Below are positions 1 to 10,669 of a stretch of 64,000 nt of DNA, piece after piece (the stretch's first letter is position 1; each line of letters starts with the position of its first letter). Below the pieces are notes generated by a model. That model worked only from the letters and a program-made list of their open reading frames with translations. It was not told the origin of the DNA and searched no databases. The translations under genes were made by a program, and so were the position numbers. The stretch comes from Tetraselmis striata (taxonomy: Eukaryota; Chlorophyta; Chlorodendrophyceae; Chlorodendrales; Chlorodendraceae). Location: the NCBI GenBank assembly GCA_006384855.1, contig VCJN01003259.1, positions 1 to 64,000 of the forward strand. The letters run 5' to 3'.

Positions 1-3000
1 ATTATCCACCGCTAATAATTGCAATTGCCACCGTGTAATGTTGTCACGATGTGCGCACACAACAACACTTACTACCGGTTCCGACGCGGATGGAGGCGAG
101 GCTTGCGGAGTGCGTTGGGGGTGCGTAGAGTAGCGTGCTGCAAATAATTGGGGTGCATCGGACGCCGGATGCCCATCCACCCGGCATAAAAGACGCGTAA
201 TATTCACACTTTATTACCACACAAATGTGTGAAAACCGGACATTCCGTGCCGGATGGGTGGGAATACGGCGTCCGATGCAGCCAAAACCCCAGGGACACG
301 CTATTCTATGCACCGCCAATGCACTCCGCCAGCACCGCCTCATTCTCTGTCGATTTCGAAAACGCCTTCACATTATCCACCGCTAATAATTGCAATTGCC
401 ACCGTGTAATGTTGTCACGATGTGCGCACACAACAACACTTACTACCGGTTCCGACGCGGATGGAGGCGAGGCTTGCGGAGTGCGTTGGGGGTGCGTAGA
501 GTAGCGTGCTGCAAATAATTGGGGTGCATCGGACGCCGGATGCCCATCCACCCGGCGTAAAAGACGCGTAATATTCACACTTTATTAACACACAAATGTG
601 TGAAAACCGGACATTCCGTGCCGGATGGGTGGGAATACGGCGTCCGATGCAGCCAAAACCCCAGCAACACGCTATTCTATGCACCGCCAATGCACTCCGC
701 CAGCACCGCCTCATTCTCTGTCGATTTCGAAAACGCCTTCACATTATCCACCGCTAATAATTGCAATTGCCACCGTGTAATGTTGTCACGATGTGCGCAC
801 ACAACAACACTTACTACCGGTTCCGACGCGGATGGAGGCGAGGCTTGCGGAGTGCGTTGGGGGTGCGTAGAGTAGCGTGCTGCAAATAATTGGGGTGCAT
901 CGGACGCCGGATGCCCATCCACCCGGCATAAAAGACGCGTAATATTCACACTTTATTAACACACAAATGTGTGAAAACCGGACATTCCGTGCCGGATGGG
1001 TGGGAATACGGCGTCCGATGCAGCCAAAACCCCAGCAACACGCTATTCTATGCACCGCCAATGCACTCCGCCAGCACCGCCTCATTCTCTGTCGATTTCG
1101 AAAACGCCTTCACATTATCCACCGCTAATAATTGCAATTGCCACCGTGTAATGTTGTCACGATGTGCGCACACAACAACACTTACTACCGGTTCCGACGC
1201 GGATGGAGGCGAGGCTTGCGGAGTGCGTTGGGGGTGCGTAGAGTAGCGTGCTGCAAATAATTGGGGTGCATCGGACGCCGGATGCCCATCCACCCGGCAT
1301 AAAAGACGCGTAATATTCACACTTTATTAACACACAAATGTGTGAAAACCGGACATTCCGTGCCGGATGGGTGGGAATACGGCGTCCGATGCAGCCAAAA
1401 CCCCAGCAACACGCTATTCTATGCACCGCCAATGCACTCCGCCAGCACCGCCTCATTCTCTGTCGATTTCGAAAACGCCTTCACATTATCCACCGCTAAT
1501 AATTGCAATTGCCACCGTGTAATGTTGTCACGATGTGCGCACACAACAACACTTACTACCGGTTCCGACGCGGATGGAGGCGAGGCTTGCGGAGTGCGTT
1601 GGGGGTGCGTAGAGTAGCGTGCTGCAAATAATTGGGGTGCATCGGACGCCGGATGCCCATCCACCCGGTGTAAAAGACGCGTAATATTCACACTTTATTA
1701 ACACACAAATGTGTGAAAACCGGACATTCCGTGCCGGATGGGTGGGAATACGGCGTCCGATGCAGCCAAAACCCCAGCAACACGCTATTCTATGCACCGC
1801 CAATGCACTCCGCCAGCACCGCCTCATTCTCTGTCGATTTCGAAAACGCCTTCACATTATCCACCGCTAATAATTGCAATTGCCACCGTGGAATGTTGTC
1901 ACGATGTGCGCACACAACAACACTTACTACCGGTTCCGACGCGGATGGAGGCGAGGCTTGCGGAGTGCGTTGGGGGTGCGTAGAGTAGCGTGCTGCAAAT
2001 AATTGGGGTGCATCGGACGCCGGATGCCCATCCACCCGGCATAAAAGACGCGTAATATTCACACTTTATTACCACACAAATGTGTGAAAACCGGACATTC
2101 CGTGCCGGATGGGTGGGAATACGGCGTCCGATGCAGCCAAAACCCCAGGGACACGCTATTCTATGCACCGCCAATGCACTCCGCCAGCACCGCCTCATTC
2201 TCTGTCGATTTCGAAAACGCCTTCACATTATCCACCGCTAATAATTGCAATTGCCACCGTGTAATGTTGTCACGATGTGCGCACACAACAACACTTACTA
2301 CCGGTTCCGACGCGGATGGAGGCGAGGCTTGCGGAGTGCGTTGGGGGTGCGTAGAGTAGCGTGCTGCAAATAATTGGGGTGCATCGGACGCCGGATGCCC
2401 ATCCACCCGGCGTAAAAGACGCGTAATATTCACACTTTATTAACACACAAATGTGTGAAAACCGGACATTCCGTGCCGGATGGGTGGGAATACGGCGTCC
2501 GATGCAGCCAAAACCCCAGCAACACGCTATTCTATGCACCGCCAATGCACTCCGCCAGCACCGCCTCATTCTCTGTCGATTTCGAAAACGCCTTCACATT
2601 ATCCACCGCTAATAATTGCAATTGCCACCGTGTAATGTTGTCACGATGTGCGCACACAACAACACTTACTACCGGTTCCGACGCGGATGGAGGCGAGGCT
2701 TGCGGAGTGCGTTGGGGGTGCGTAGAGTAGCGTGCTGCAAATAATTGGGGTGCATCGGACGCCGGATGCCCATCCACCCGGCATAAAAGACGCGTAATAT
2801 TCACACTTTATTAACACACAAATGTGTGAAAACCGGACATTCCGTGCCGGATGGGTGGGAATACGGCGTCCGATGCAGCCAAAACCCCAGCAACACGCTA
2901 TTCTATGCACCGCCAATGCACTCCGCCAGCACCGCCTCATTCTCTGTCGATTTCGAAAACGCCTTCACATTATCCACCGCTAATAATTGCAATTGCCACC

Positions 3001-3080
3001 GTGTAATGTTGTCACGATGTGCGCACACAACAACACTTACTACCGGTTCCGACGCGGATGGAGGCGAGGCTTGCGGAGTG
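1..3080. repeat. 371-bp satellite array with higher-order organisation
   Basis: A near-identical unit recurs every 371 bases (equivalent points at 229, 600, 971, 1342, 1713, 2084, 2455 and 2826), about 8.3 copies, entering from the left edge. The last unit loses similarity near 3080, where a GCACTGGCGG-type junction replaces the unit sequence. Variant positions are shared by units five apart: the units at 229 and 2084 both read CCCAGGGACAC where the others read CCCAGCAACAC, and both are preceded by TTATTACCAC instead of TTATTAACAC. The higher-order period is therefore 1855 bp. The short ORFs present in every unit are by-products of the repeat. Such satellites are typical of centromeric, subtelomeric or other heterochromatic DNA; which applies here is not visible. 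Confidence 0.97.
93..341. repeat. Inverted duplication inside each satellite monomer
   Basis: The arm at 93-185, read in reverse complement, aligns over its whole length with the arm at 249-341. They share GGCGTCCGATGCA, CACGCTA-TCTA-GCACC and GCACTCCGC blocks. The arms are separated by a 63-base AT-richer spacer. The arrangement repeats in every 371-bp unit, so the monomer is an imperfect palindrome able to form a long hairpin. Confidence 0.85.
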
Positions 3081-3390
3081 CACTGGCGGTGCACAGACTA
3101 GCGGGAGACTAGATCCATTGTCGCTTATTTACAAGCACGGGCGGTGCTGCCAGACCTGATCGTCTACGGCCGATATAATATTCACACTATATTAACATCG
3201 GTGCACACCGCCGCACACCGCCGCACAACGCTGCGCGCGCACATTCGTCGCGCACATATACGCGCGCCCTACCGCACATATTATCCCGGATTCACTCGCC
3301 GTATCCATTACGCCGTGCTACTTCAACAATGAACATTGCGAAATTACACCGACACAATGCCGCACCGACTAGCTCTTGACAATACGTGCA

Positions 3391-3399
3391 TATAAATAG
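3391..3399 (+). promoter_or_regulatory. TATA box
   Basis: TATAAATAG lies about 140 bases before the ATG at 3532, a good match to a eukaryotic TATA element. It is the likely core promoter of the small spliced ORF that follows. It is assigned by sequence match only. Confidence 0.45.
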
Positions 3400-3531
3400 C
3401 AGTGGCGCGCTGCTCCTCGCCTCCGATGTGTCGTTGACTGCTGCGGAAGGCGGTCGTCGACTGGGTGTTAGTTTCTCCACCTCGGCCGCCCCCCCCCCCC
3501 CCCTCCCCGCCCCTTCACCGCTCACAGCGCC

Positions 3532-3824
3532 ATGGCCGGCAGACCTCGCCCCCCCGGGCAAAAGTGGGCGGCGAGCCTTGTTGTCCCGCGTGTCCGCGCC
3601 GCCGGCATCGAGGAGGACGAGAAATACATGAGGAAACTCGTGACAAGGTGGGCGCGCAACAAAACACTCCATCCTCCACATTAGCACGCACCCACTCGTG
3701 GCTAACTTGTGCCGCGCGCAGGTTCGTCCGGGAGCGCCGTAAGGCCCACCTCAACGCCAAGGCTTCCACAGTGCCAGCGGCGCAACTCGTGGTGGCCGAG
3801 GAGGCCGCATCCTCAGCCGCTTAA
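3532..3824 (+). CDS. Small basic hypothetical protein, two exons
   Basis: Function not recognised. The model joins exon 3532-3647 to exon 3722-3824 through a 74-base GT-AG intron (AAG|GTGGGC ... GCGCAG|GTTCG), giving 72 codons. The protein starts MAGRPRPPGQKW, has an acidic patch EEDEKY, a central basic helix-like stretch (KLVTRFVRERRKAHLNAK), and an alanine/valine-rich tail ending SSAA. Support is the TATA box upstream, good splice signals and open frames on both sides of the intron; I know no family match. A second lysine-rich ORF starts 73 bases downstream and could be part of the same transcript unit through alternative splicing. The long C run just 5' of the ATG resembles homopolymers elsewhere in the window. 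Confidence 0.4.
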
Positions 3825-3896
3825 AGACGAAACGATTGTGGCTTGTTGTGGGCGTCTGGGCACAGGGGGCGTCCCGACGCCAAGGTAAGGAAGCTC

Positions 3897-4136
3897 ATGG
3901 CGGCGTCGTCGACGGCACAGCCTCCCGGGGTGGTGAAGACACTGACGGATGACAAGAAGCGGAAGAGGCCAGTGAAGAAGCGCCGAGGTAAGAAACTGAC
4001 GGTCGCGGAGTCGGAGGCGGAGTCGGAGGCGCAGGCGCAGGCGCAGGCGCAGGCGGAGGCGGAGGCGGAGGCGGAGGCAGCGAGATCGTCGAAGCGGAGG
4101 GTCACCCTGGCACGCAAGAACAAGAACAAGCAGTAG
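3897..4136 (+). CDS. Lysine/alanine-glutamate-rich hypothetical ORF
   Basis: A 79-codon ORF from the ATG at 3897; the open frame itself extends further upstream. It encodes basic clusters (DDKKRKRPVKKRRGKK, SSKRRVTLARKNKNK) on either side of an ESEAESEA, then AQ and AE dipeptide stretch encoded by hexanucleotide repeats at about 4013-4080. The basic clusters resemble nuclear or nucleolar localisation signals. No domain is recognised. A donor-like CAAG|GTAAGG at 3881-3888 just before the ATG means this could instead be an exon or retained intron of the preceding gene. The repeat-encoded middle could make the ORF fortuitous. Confidence 0.3.
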   Translation: MAASSTAQPPGVVKTLTDDKKRKRPVKKRRGKKLTVAESEAESEAQAQAQAQAEAEAEAEAARSSKRRVTLARKNKNKQ

Positions 4137-4186
4137 CCCCCGCCCCCTTACCCCCCTCCCCTCACTCCCCCGGCGGGAGCGGCGGG

Positions 4187-4241
4187 CGGCGGGGGGGGGG
4201 GGGGGGGGGGGGGGGCGGCGGGGGGACCACGCCCGCCCGCC

Positions 4242-4278
<37 letters not shown>
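4187..4278. repeat. Adjacent poly-G and poly-C tracts
   Basis: A G run (about 4191-4215, continuing as GGCGGGGGG) is followed within about 30 bases by a C run (about 4243-4276). The two are complementary, so the strand can fold into a G:C hairpin; each tract alone can also form a G-quadruplex or i-motif. Exact lengths in an assembly are unreliable. Confidence 0.8.
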
Positions 4279-4554
4279 GCCACATTCCCCGATGGCAGCT
4301 GTCGCGAATATTGTAATTCAAACATTCTTCGGCAAACCGCTGCCTGCCCCCGCCCTCCCCCTCGCGAATATTTATGTAACGTGAGCACTCTTTGGCAAAA
4401 CATGGCAGCCAAACCGCCCGTGTGATGACCTTTGATCGGACGGCGGGCAGGCCCCTAGCCGAATAGTACGGCTGCGATTTGCGCTCCCATGTACTAATAG
4501 TCGTAGTTATCCACAGGACGACTGGTCATCGCGCCCGGGTTCGTACTAGATACC

Positions 4555-4620
4555 CGGTACCGGCTTAATAAATATATCGCGTACTACCCGGTACCACCCG
4601 GTACTACCCGGTACTACACG
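4555..4620. repeat. Short tandem repeat of CCCGGTACTA type
   Basis: CCCGGTACC or CCCGGTACTA is repeated about five times with small variations. Related GGTAC and CGTACT motifs recur elsewhere in the intergenic DNA (for example 11740-11820). Confidence 0.6.
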
Positions 4621-4844
4621 ACAACCTCGCACCTTGTACTTCAGTGCCATGTATCACATCACACGTCATGTACGACTACCACAATGATTACAAAAAGGAT
4701 TTATCGCCCGCCGGCAATAACGCCGGATGTACTCGCACGTAACTGGATGGACATGCCGCCACCAGCAGCAGCTTTCACGGATAATAGTGGTACCGGTACG
4801 GTAGTGCTTCCTCACCGCCCGTATGTCACATCTGAATCTCACAG

Positions 4845-6975
4845 TGACGGTCACCAGCAGTGGCGAGGCCACATCAACCGCTCGCGTGCATGCGACACTC
4901 GCAATTCGCGGGCGTGGGCGTGGGCGTGGGCGTGGGCGTGGGCGCGATGGCGGCCGTGGGCCCGGGCGCAGAGGTGAACGTGAGTGATGGCGTGGGGTGC
5001 CTTTCCGCGAAGCTGCCGGAGCTCTGCGATGGCTCCTTTCGATGAATACTGCATTTAGACCTTCTTACTCGGTGCGGCGCTCCATGCAGCGACAACCGAG
5101 TGCGGCTCAACCATCCACGACATTCACGTGACGGTGCAACCCGTCTCTCGTACCATTCCTTTACTGCGTCCTTCGGGTGTTGCTTTACGGGTTACAACTA
5201 GTTCGCAATGACCTTCATTCGCGCATGTATGTTACGCACGATACGCGCGCTACGAGCGCAATGTAGGTGAGCGCGGGGTGGCCCTTTGCCTACGTGAATC
5301 TTGCCATGCAAACCAATACCATGTCTAACCCGTTCAGCATTTGCAGTGCGACTACCGGCAACTTAACGGACGTTGTTCATTATTTTTCCCGAATGGTCCG
5401 GCCTCATGTTACCGCTTGTGTCAAACGTCGCACTTACGTGCTTGACGAGCCGAGGCCCTCGCCCCTTGGGCAGGTTCCCTTCGGACCCGTCCACATATGA
5501 GGCTTTCGGTTCACACAAGCTAGTACAGCGCACCCTTCACTTCCTCTCCAGCTCCCTCACCGCCTAGACTCTCAATAGCTACACCGTGAAGATGACTTTG
5601 TTCGCCGAGTTCTGCCACGACTCGGAAAATATCAGCCCCCATGGAGGCGAATATTCCTACTACTGATGTTCGGTACGTCGCATGGATCGGTGAGCGGGGC
5701 CACAAATGGGCTAAGTAGTCGTTCCAACCTTTCCTTTCGGCCATCATGAACATGTTCTTTGAGCGGCACTACATCGACCCCCTCGCCTATGACACTCTAC
5801 ACCTCACCGCTTCGCGTCGCGCCCTGATGCACTGGCAACGCCGCCTAGAATAAGTTGAAGTCGCTTTACGGGTCCCGCTACTTGTTGATATCGCATATAT
5901 TCGTTTGTTGAACGTGCCGAGCTAATCGCTCCTCCTCGCACCCCCCCCCCCCCCCCACCCCACGCACCCCCCCGCCCGAGTACCGGTACGACTTCCGGGC
6001 CCTCATGGCCGCCGTCGTCGTCAAGTTCATGTTTTCGCCCAAGGGCTTACTAGCATGTCCTGCCGAGTGCGGGACATGCACTTCGACTCGTACAACATTA
6101 CCATGCAATGTACCACAAGAAGGGTTGCATAAGCAAGCGCGGCCCCTGCGACATTCATGTTCCGCTCCTTCTAGTGGTTGAGCACCGCCGCGTTGCCCGT
6201 CTACTCCGTCACTTCATCGATACCGTCCAGTCAGCCCCCCTCGTCCTTGTTTCCTTGGCCAAGACTAACTTATGGGTTGTCACCCCTTGGCCAAGCACTC
6301 CAAGTTGTGGACGTACTAGTTGTCTTTACCGCCGTTCCTCTCGTCGGTGCCCCCCCCCCCACTGCCTTGCCGGTACCTTTTGGAGCTCGCACTGCCTCTG
6401 GAAGTGTGCTGCCTCTGCCGCGAACTCCATTGGTGTCCCGCTGTCCCACATCCGTCACCAGGGTGGGAAGGGGTGCAACTCCGACATCGTCATGGACTAC
6501 ATCGATCCCATTATTGTCCGCCCTTCACATGTGATTCGTCTTTGGCTACATCCCGTCCCTTCGCCACTTCCAAGGTCAACAAGACTCCGCAGCGGTGGCC
6601 CTCCCGGTACCTCCCACGTTACATGGCGCTACCCATGCCTCGTCAATCGGCCGCTCTCTTCGTTCGCTCTTCCCTGGCCAAGCAACCACTCAATGAACTT
6701 GGTTTGAATGACCTACACTAGTTTATGGGGTTCGTTCCTTTCCTAACCGCGTTCTAGCCGCATGTGCTGGAGCGGTACGGTACTAGTTCACCCGTTGCTG
6801 CGCCCCTTCAGTGCAGCACGAGCAGACATAATAGCAGCCGTAACAGCTGCTGAGCCTGCCCTCTTCTAATTTCGTTGTGTGTGTTCCACACAGCGCCCCG
6901 CTACTTCGGTTTCCCTCGTGTCGGTGTAAAAAGACTGCGCAATTCTTGGCAAATTCAGACTCAACTTGAAAAGCA
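4845..6975 (+). mobile_element. YR element, copy A (5'-truncated, most decayed)
   Basis: Homology to copies B and C begins within the C-terminal end of gag at about 4845, including the GGGCGT hexamer run that encodes the RG-rich tail. It continues through the middle segment, the YR region and the terminal repeats. The B1/A2 junction with its TTTATGGGGTT motif is near 6700-6735, and the terminal B2-like GGCAAATTCAGACTCAACTT ends near 6975. The A1 repeat and most of gag are absent, replaced on the left by unrelated DNA. Numerous frameshifts and an internal C run (5941-5956) show it is inactive. It is the oldest of the three copies by divergence. Confidence 0.85.
4985..6560 (+). pseudogene. Decayed middle segment plus tyrosine recombinase of copy A
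   Basis: Downstream of the TGA at 4985-4987 the old frame still reads into the middle segment. At about 5420-5450 it retains VKRRTYVLDEP in frame with the preceding GNLTDVVHYFSRM block, with a TGT codon near where copy C has a TAA stop. YR fragments follow, including the SAM-like N-terminal region near 5550-5830 and the box II end near 6410-6510 (SAANSIGVPLSHIR ... SDIVMDYIDP, with the nucleophile-type Tyr). Multiple frameshifts and stops abolish function. It is a useful outgroup for deciding which stops in copy C are ancestral. Confidence 0.75.
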
Positions 6976-7915
6976 TCGATACTCGTATCCGTGGTAACCA
7001 CGACACGCGGCCTGGCGACAGCAGCATGATGGATCGGATGCTGCTGCCACCTGTATGTCCCGGCCTGGCGGTAGTGCGGGCGGTGCTGTACTACGCGCTA
7101 TCCGGACATCCCGCCCCAGCAGAGCGGGATACCGTTCAGGTAACCCTTAATAACTGGCCCCGGAGAAGCGCGCCAGCGCGGCAGCGCGTCGGTTGCTCGA
7201 CGGGCGGAGAGCCGCGCGCGGCAGTAGTACAGCAGTACCGGTACCCATTTATATCATCCGGAAATCCTCAGTAGTTGGGCAGCATGTAAGGCAAGAATGC
7301 GCGCCCCGACGCAAACTGCCACCGCGCGCCCATACTCCGGACCTCCGGTACGGAAGCGCCAGACTATCTCATACCCGTGGCGCAGCAGCGAGAGCACCTT
7401 GACCCCTAGTGTGGGTGCAGCACGGCACTGAAGGCTAAAAGTCCTCTGTTCCAGCTGCCTGACGCCGCTGACTCTAGACCGCGGACCGTGCGCTGCACTC
7501 AGCTCGCCAGCTCTCGCGGGAGTCCTCGCTCCCTTCCCCGTATCTCGTATCTGGAGTGCGACCAACTGCCTGCTAGCAACCCCAGGGCCCTCGGTGCCGT
7601 GCAGTATCGTTTGCCGCTTCAGTTGTGCTGCGCCGTTCCAGACTCTCGGGCACGACTGCTGCGCCGGACTCTTGCGCTTCAGCTGCACGGCCAAAGTTGC
7701 ATCCAAGCCGTGTGCCCGCATCTGAGAGCAATACCCAGTGTCCTGTGGTTGCTGCCTTCAGCCGGCGCAAGGTCGCACCGTGCTTGGATCTGGGACCTGC
7801 CCAGCTCCGTCGCCGACTGCAGCGGGCCGCGCCGCGCAAGAGATCCAGACAAGCCGCCTACCAAGGAACCTCTCAGCAACACGAAACACCAACCCTAGCC
7901 TAATTGAGAGGCAGG
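6976..7915. other. Intergenic region upstream of RAD6
   Basis: GC-rich, with several overlapping ORFs on both strands (for example 7254-7721 minus and 7488-7898 plus). None has a recognisable domain or splice support. Degenerate repeats of the GTTCCAG / GCTTCAGCTGC type occur at 7440-7700. It presumably holds the promoter and 5' UTR of RAD6; no clear TATA box was seen. Confidence 0.5.
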
Positions 7916-9193
7916 ATGTCTACGCCCTCGCGCAAGGTGCGGGCCTGCACCGCCTTTTGTGTACCGCACAGTTGGGTCGCCCTTCAGCAGCAGTCCGCGC
8001 CTCCCTTTCTTGAGCAGTGTGTGTTATGGTGAGATACTTGCAGAATCATACTTGCATACCGCTTATGACTTTGATGAAGAACATAGTGCTTAACGACAGC
8101 GGCAGGGTCTGGGGATGTTGAATCACTCCGCCTGGCCTGCTGACTGGTTTTCTTCCAGGCTGCCAACTGGTCACTACTGTATGGGTTTAAGGCTTGTCTG
8201 CTGCGTGCTTTTCTGCTTACCTTCATGCAGCGGCTCATGCGGGATTTCAAGCGGCTACAGTCAGACCCGCCGCAAGGGGTGAATGGATCGCCCAACCCTG
8301 AGAACATCATGCTGTGGAACGCGGTAATTTTCGGGCCAGAGGACACGCCTTGGGACGGGGGTAGGGCCTGTGACTGATCCCACACTTTCCTCCCATCTGT
8401 ATGTAATCTGCGCCATGCAACATCCTGCCATTCACTGTCTAAGCACAGCCAGTTGGTCATCCAGGCACCTTCAAGCTCACGTTGCAGTTTTCTGAAGAGT
8501 ATCCCAACAAAGCCCCGGTTGTGAAGTTTGTGTCGACTATGTTCCACCCCAACAGTACGTTCCGCAAATTCCCTGCACTCCCGCCTGCATTTTCCGTGCA
8601 GCGCCCATATCAGTCTGACTTCAGGCCCATGCCACTGTCCTGCACAGGCGCTAAAGTGTTTGCTGTGCGTGCGCAGTATATGCGGATGGTGGCATCTGCT
8701 TGGATATTTTGCAAAATCAGTGGAGCCCAATTTACGATGTATCCGCGATTTTAACGTCTATTCAGGTAAGAGATAGGTTGCGCATCTGCCAGAGCTCGGG
8801 TGTGCTTCTGCCTGAGATTATCTGCATCCAACACTGGTTCATGTAGACTTGAGCTTTGGTTAGCGCTCTGAATACGGCTCTGGTGGTTTTTCCAGTCCCT
8901 GCTGTGCGATCCCAACCCAAACTCGCCTGCAAACTCCGAAGCTGCTCGCCTGTACAGTGAGAACAGGTAGTGCTCCTGCATGTGCACCCTGCAAGCCGCT
9001 GTGAGCGGAGTTTTCCCATGCCACCTCAGTGCGCAATATCCGCGATGATGCGGATGGATGTGTGTGTGTCTTTGTGACAAAATCTGACGACAGCCTCTAT
9101 CATTGCAGGCGTGAGTACAACCGGCGGGTAAAGGAAATTGTTGAGAACAGCTGGATGGATGAGCCTACAAAGGAGGCGCCGAAAGACTTGTAG
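7916..9193 (+). CDS. RAD6: Ubiquitin-conjugating enzyme E2, RAD6/UBC2 type
   Basis: An E2 enzyme that accepts ubiquitin from E1 on its active-site cysteine and, with RING E3 partners such as RAD18 and BRE1, modifies PCNA (DNA-damage tolerance) and histone H2B. Six exons: 7916-7936, 8231-8360, 8465-8554, 8677-8765, 8896-8966, 9109-9193; all introns are GT-AG and all phases match, giving 162 codons including the stop. Visible landmarks are [17 protein letters not shown] at the N-terminus, the HPN motif (MFHPN) at the exon 3 end, the catalytic Cys in [18 protein letters not shown], and the NPNSPAN loop. The length is close to plant RAD6 proteins, with a short C-terminal tail ending EAPKDL. The ATG follows directly from RAD6 alignment. 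A TGTAA signal lies 313 bases after the stop. Confidence 0.97.
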
Positions 9194-9505
9194 TTTCACA
9201 TCCTCCGGTCCATATTGCCATTTCTGACTGCGGCAGCCCGGCAGGATGACGGCTTTTCGGCTACTTTGGGTTGCTGTACGTGCGCAGGCCTCGAACACGG
9301 TAATGCCCAACGATACAGCAATGAGCCGGACCTCGATCCCAATGCCTGCCCACACTAGTACACATGTGGTGAGCGTGGAGAGAACGCCGGTAATGAGTGT
9401 GGAAGAAACAGGCTAAGGGCGCAGGATGTTTAGTCGCCGTACTAGAAGTGTCGGCAGGTTGTAGTATGGGCAGCGCATGGCAACACATTTTATGATGAAT
9501 TGCAA

Positions 9506-9510
9506 TGTAA
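9506..9510 (+). terminator. TGTAA polyadenylation signal of RAD6
   Basis: TGTAA, the usual chlorophyte poly(A) signal, lies about 310 bases after the RAD6 stop, a common distance in green algae. Assigned by position and motif only. Confidence 0.4.
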
Positions 9511-10580
9511 TATTTGCATAGAGAGATACACCCAGAGCAACAATCCCCACGAGTTTGCTGTCCTGGCCCATCCCACAACACATCACAACATGATGCGCAG
9601 AAGTTCAGCCACGGCCGTTTGGCATGATTTGCATTACCTTGCCATACACATGTGCGGTCTGAGCCAGGCATGTAGCTGGGACATGTATCAGGCTATCAAA
9701 AGGTTCATGGTTCTCCATGATGCCACCTGTGTGCTGTCAGCTAGCATCAGGCCAATCCAGCGGCCCTTGACGCATGGCACATCTATTTTTACCAGAGCTA
9801 AGAGTATTGGCAGAATGCTAGGAATGTCCCCACGGCAGTTCTGCAGGTTCCTAAAGCAGTCGAGCACCCGGACCCATCACCAATGGCTGACTTTTGGGCA
9901 TACTTGAATGCTGCAAGGACCGGCCTAATTCAAAGTCAGTGTGATTGCAAGAGCAAGTGGGCGAAATTCAAGCAGGGGGGTAATAAGGGGTGGGGGTGGT
10001 AGTCTTTAGAAGTTATTTGAGAAGTCGTAGCTTCTCAAGGGTAGTAGTAGACAGAGATCTGGAGATAGCCATGCCAGATAGTGCATAGATATTGGAAGAC
10101 AACCGTGTTGTGAGGGGACAAATGTGGATGAATGAATAGCTCTGCTGAACAGCGCCCTGCATTCATCCTGGCGTCATGTTGCTGCTGCTAGAGACAGCTG
10201 TTTACCGATCGAATCATCATCAATCCAGGCGTGCCCAGTCTGTGTTCAGGCCGCTTCTTCAGGTAGTGGCAGTGGACAATCTGGTATATGTGGCGACAGC
10301 ATCATATTTGCCTTCCGGGAGATAGATTATTCCCGGCAAGCAGTGCTGGACGATAGTAAAATATTTTGTTACACAAATGGGAAATTATGCACATGCATCG
10401 CTCAATGGGCAAACCCACTAAGGGTATGGCGCTAAAAAGCGGTGCGATATAATAATACGCCATACGTGGATAGTATCGTATGTTCACTATTTATTCTACC
10501 ATGTATGTGGCATCAGTTCCAATAGACCGGTAAGTACCGCATATGGATATTAATCTTATCGATATAATAAAATTAAAAAT

Positions 10581-10608
10581 TCGATTTCTTTTCATGAAAA
10601 GAAATCGA
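10581..10608. repeat. 28-bp perfect palindrome in AT-rich DNA
   Basis: TCGATTTCTTTTCA is followed directly by its exact reverse complement with no spacer. Flanking AAAAA (left) and TTTTT (right) extend it to 40 bp with a single mismatched pair. It lies just before the left end of the first copy of the dispersed repeat. Confidence 0.9.
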
Positions 10609-10669
10609 GTTTTTGAACTTGATATTGAACATAATATTGCGCATCATTCTGATGCCAGCTGGCAATATG

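Noticed and set aside
1..3080. CRISPR-like array
   Set aside because: The repeat unit is 371 bp with no variable spacers, in a eukaryotic context.
44..3101. Regular ORFs of 90-99 codons on both strands in the satellite
   Set aside because: They recur because the DNA repeats. The plus and minus products resemble each other because of the inverted duplication, and none has a domain or promoter.
7254..7898. 155-codon minus and 136-codon plus ORFs upstream of RAD6
   Set aside because: Overlapping on opposite strands in GC-rich DNA with no recognised motif; more likely promoter and 5' UTR.
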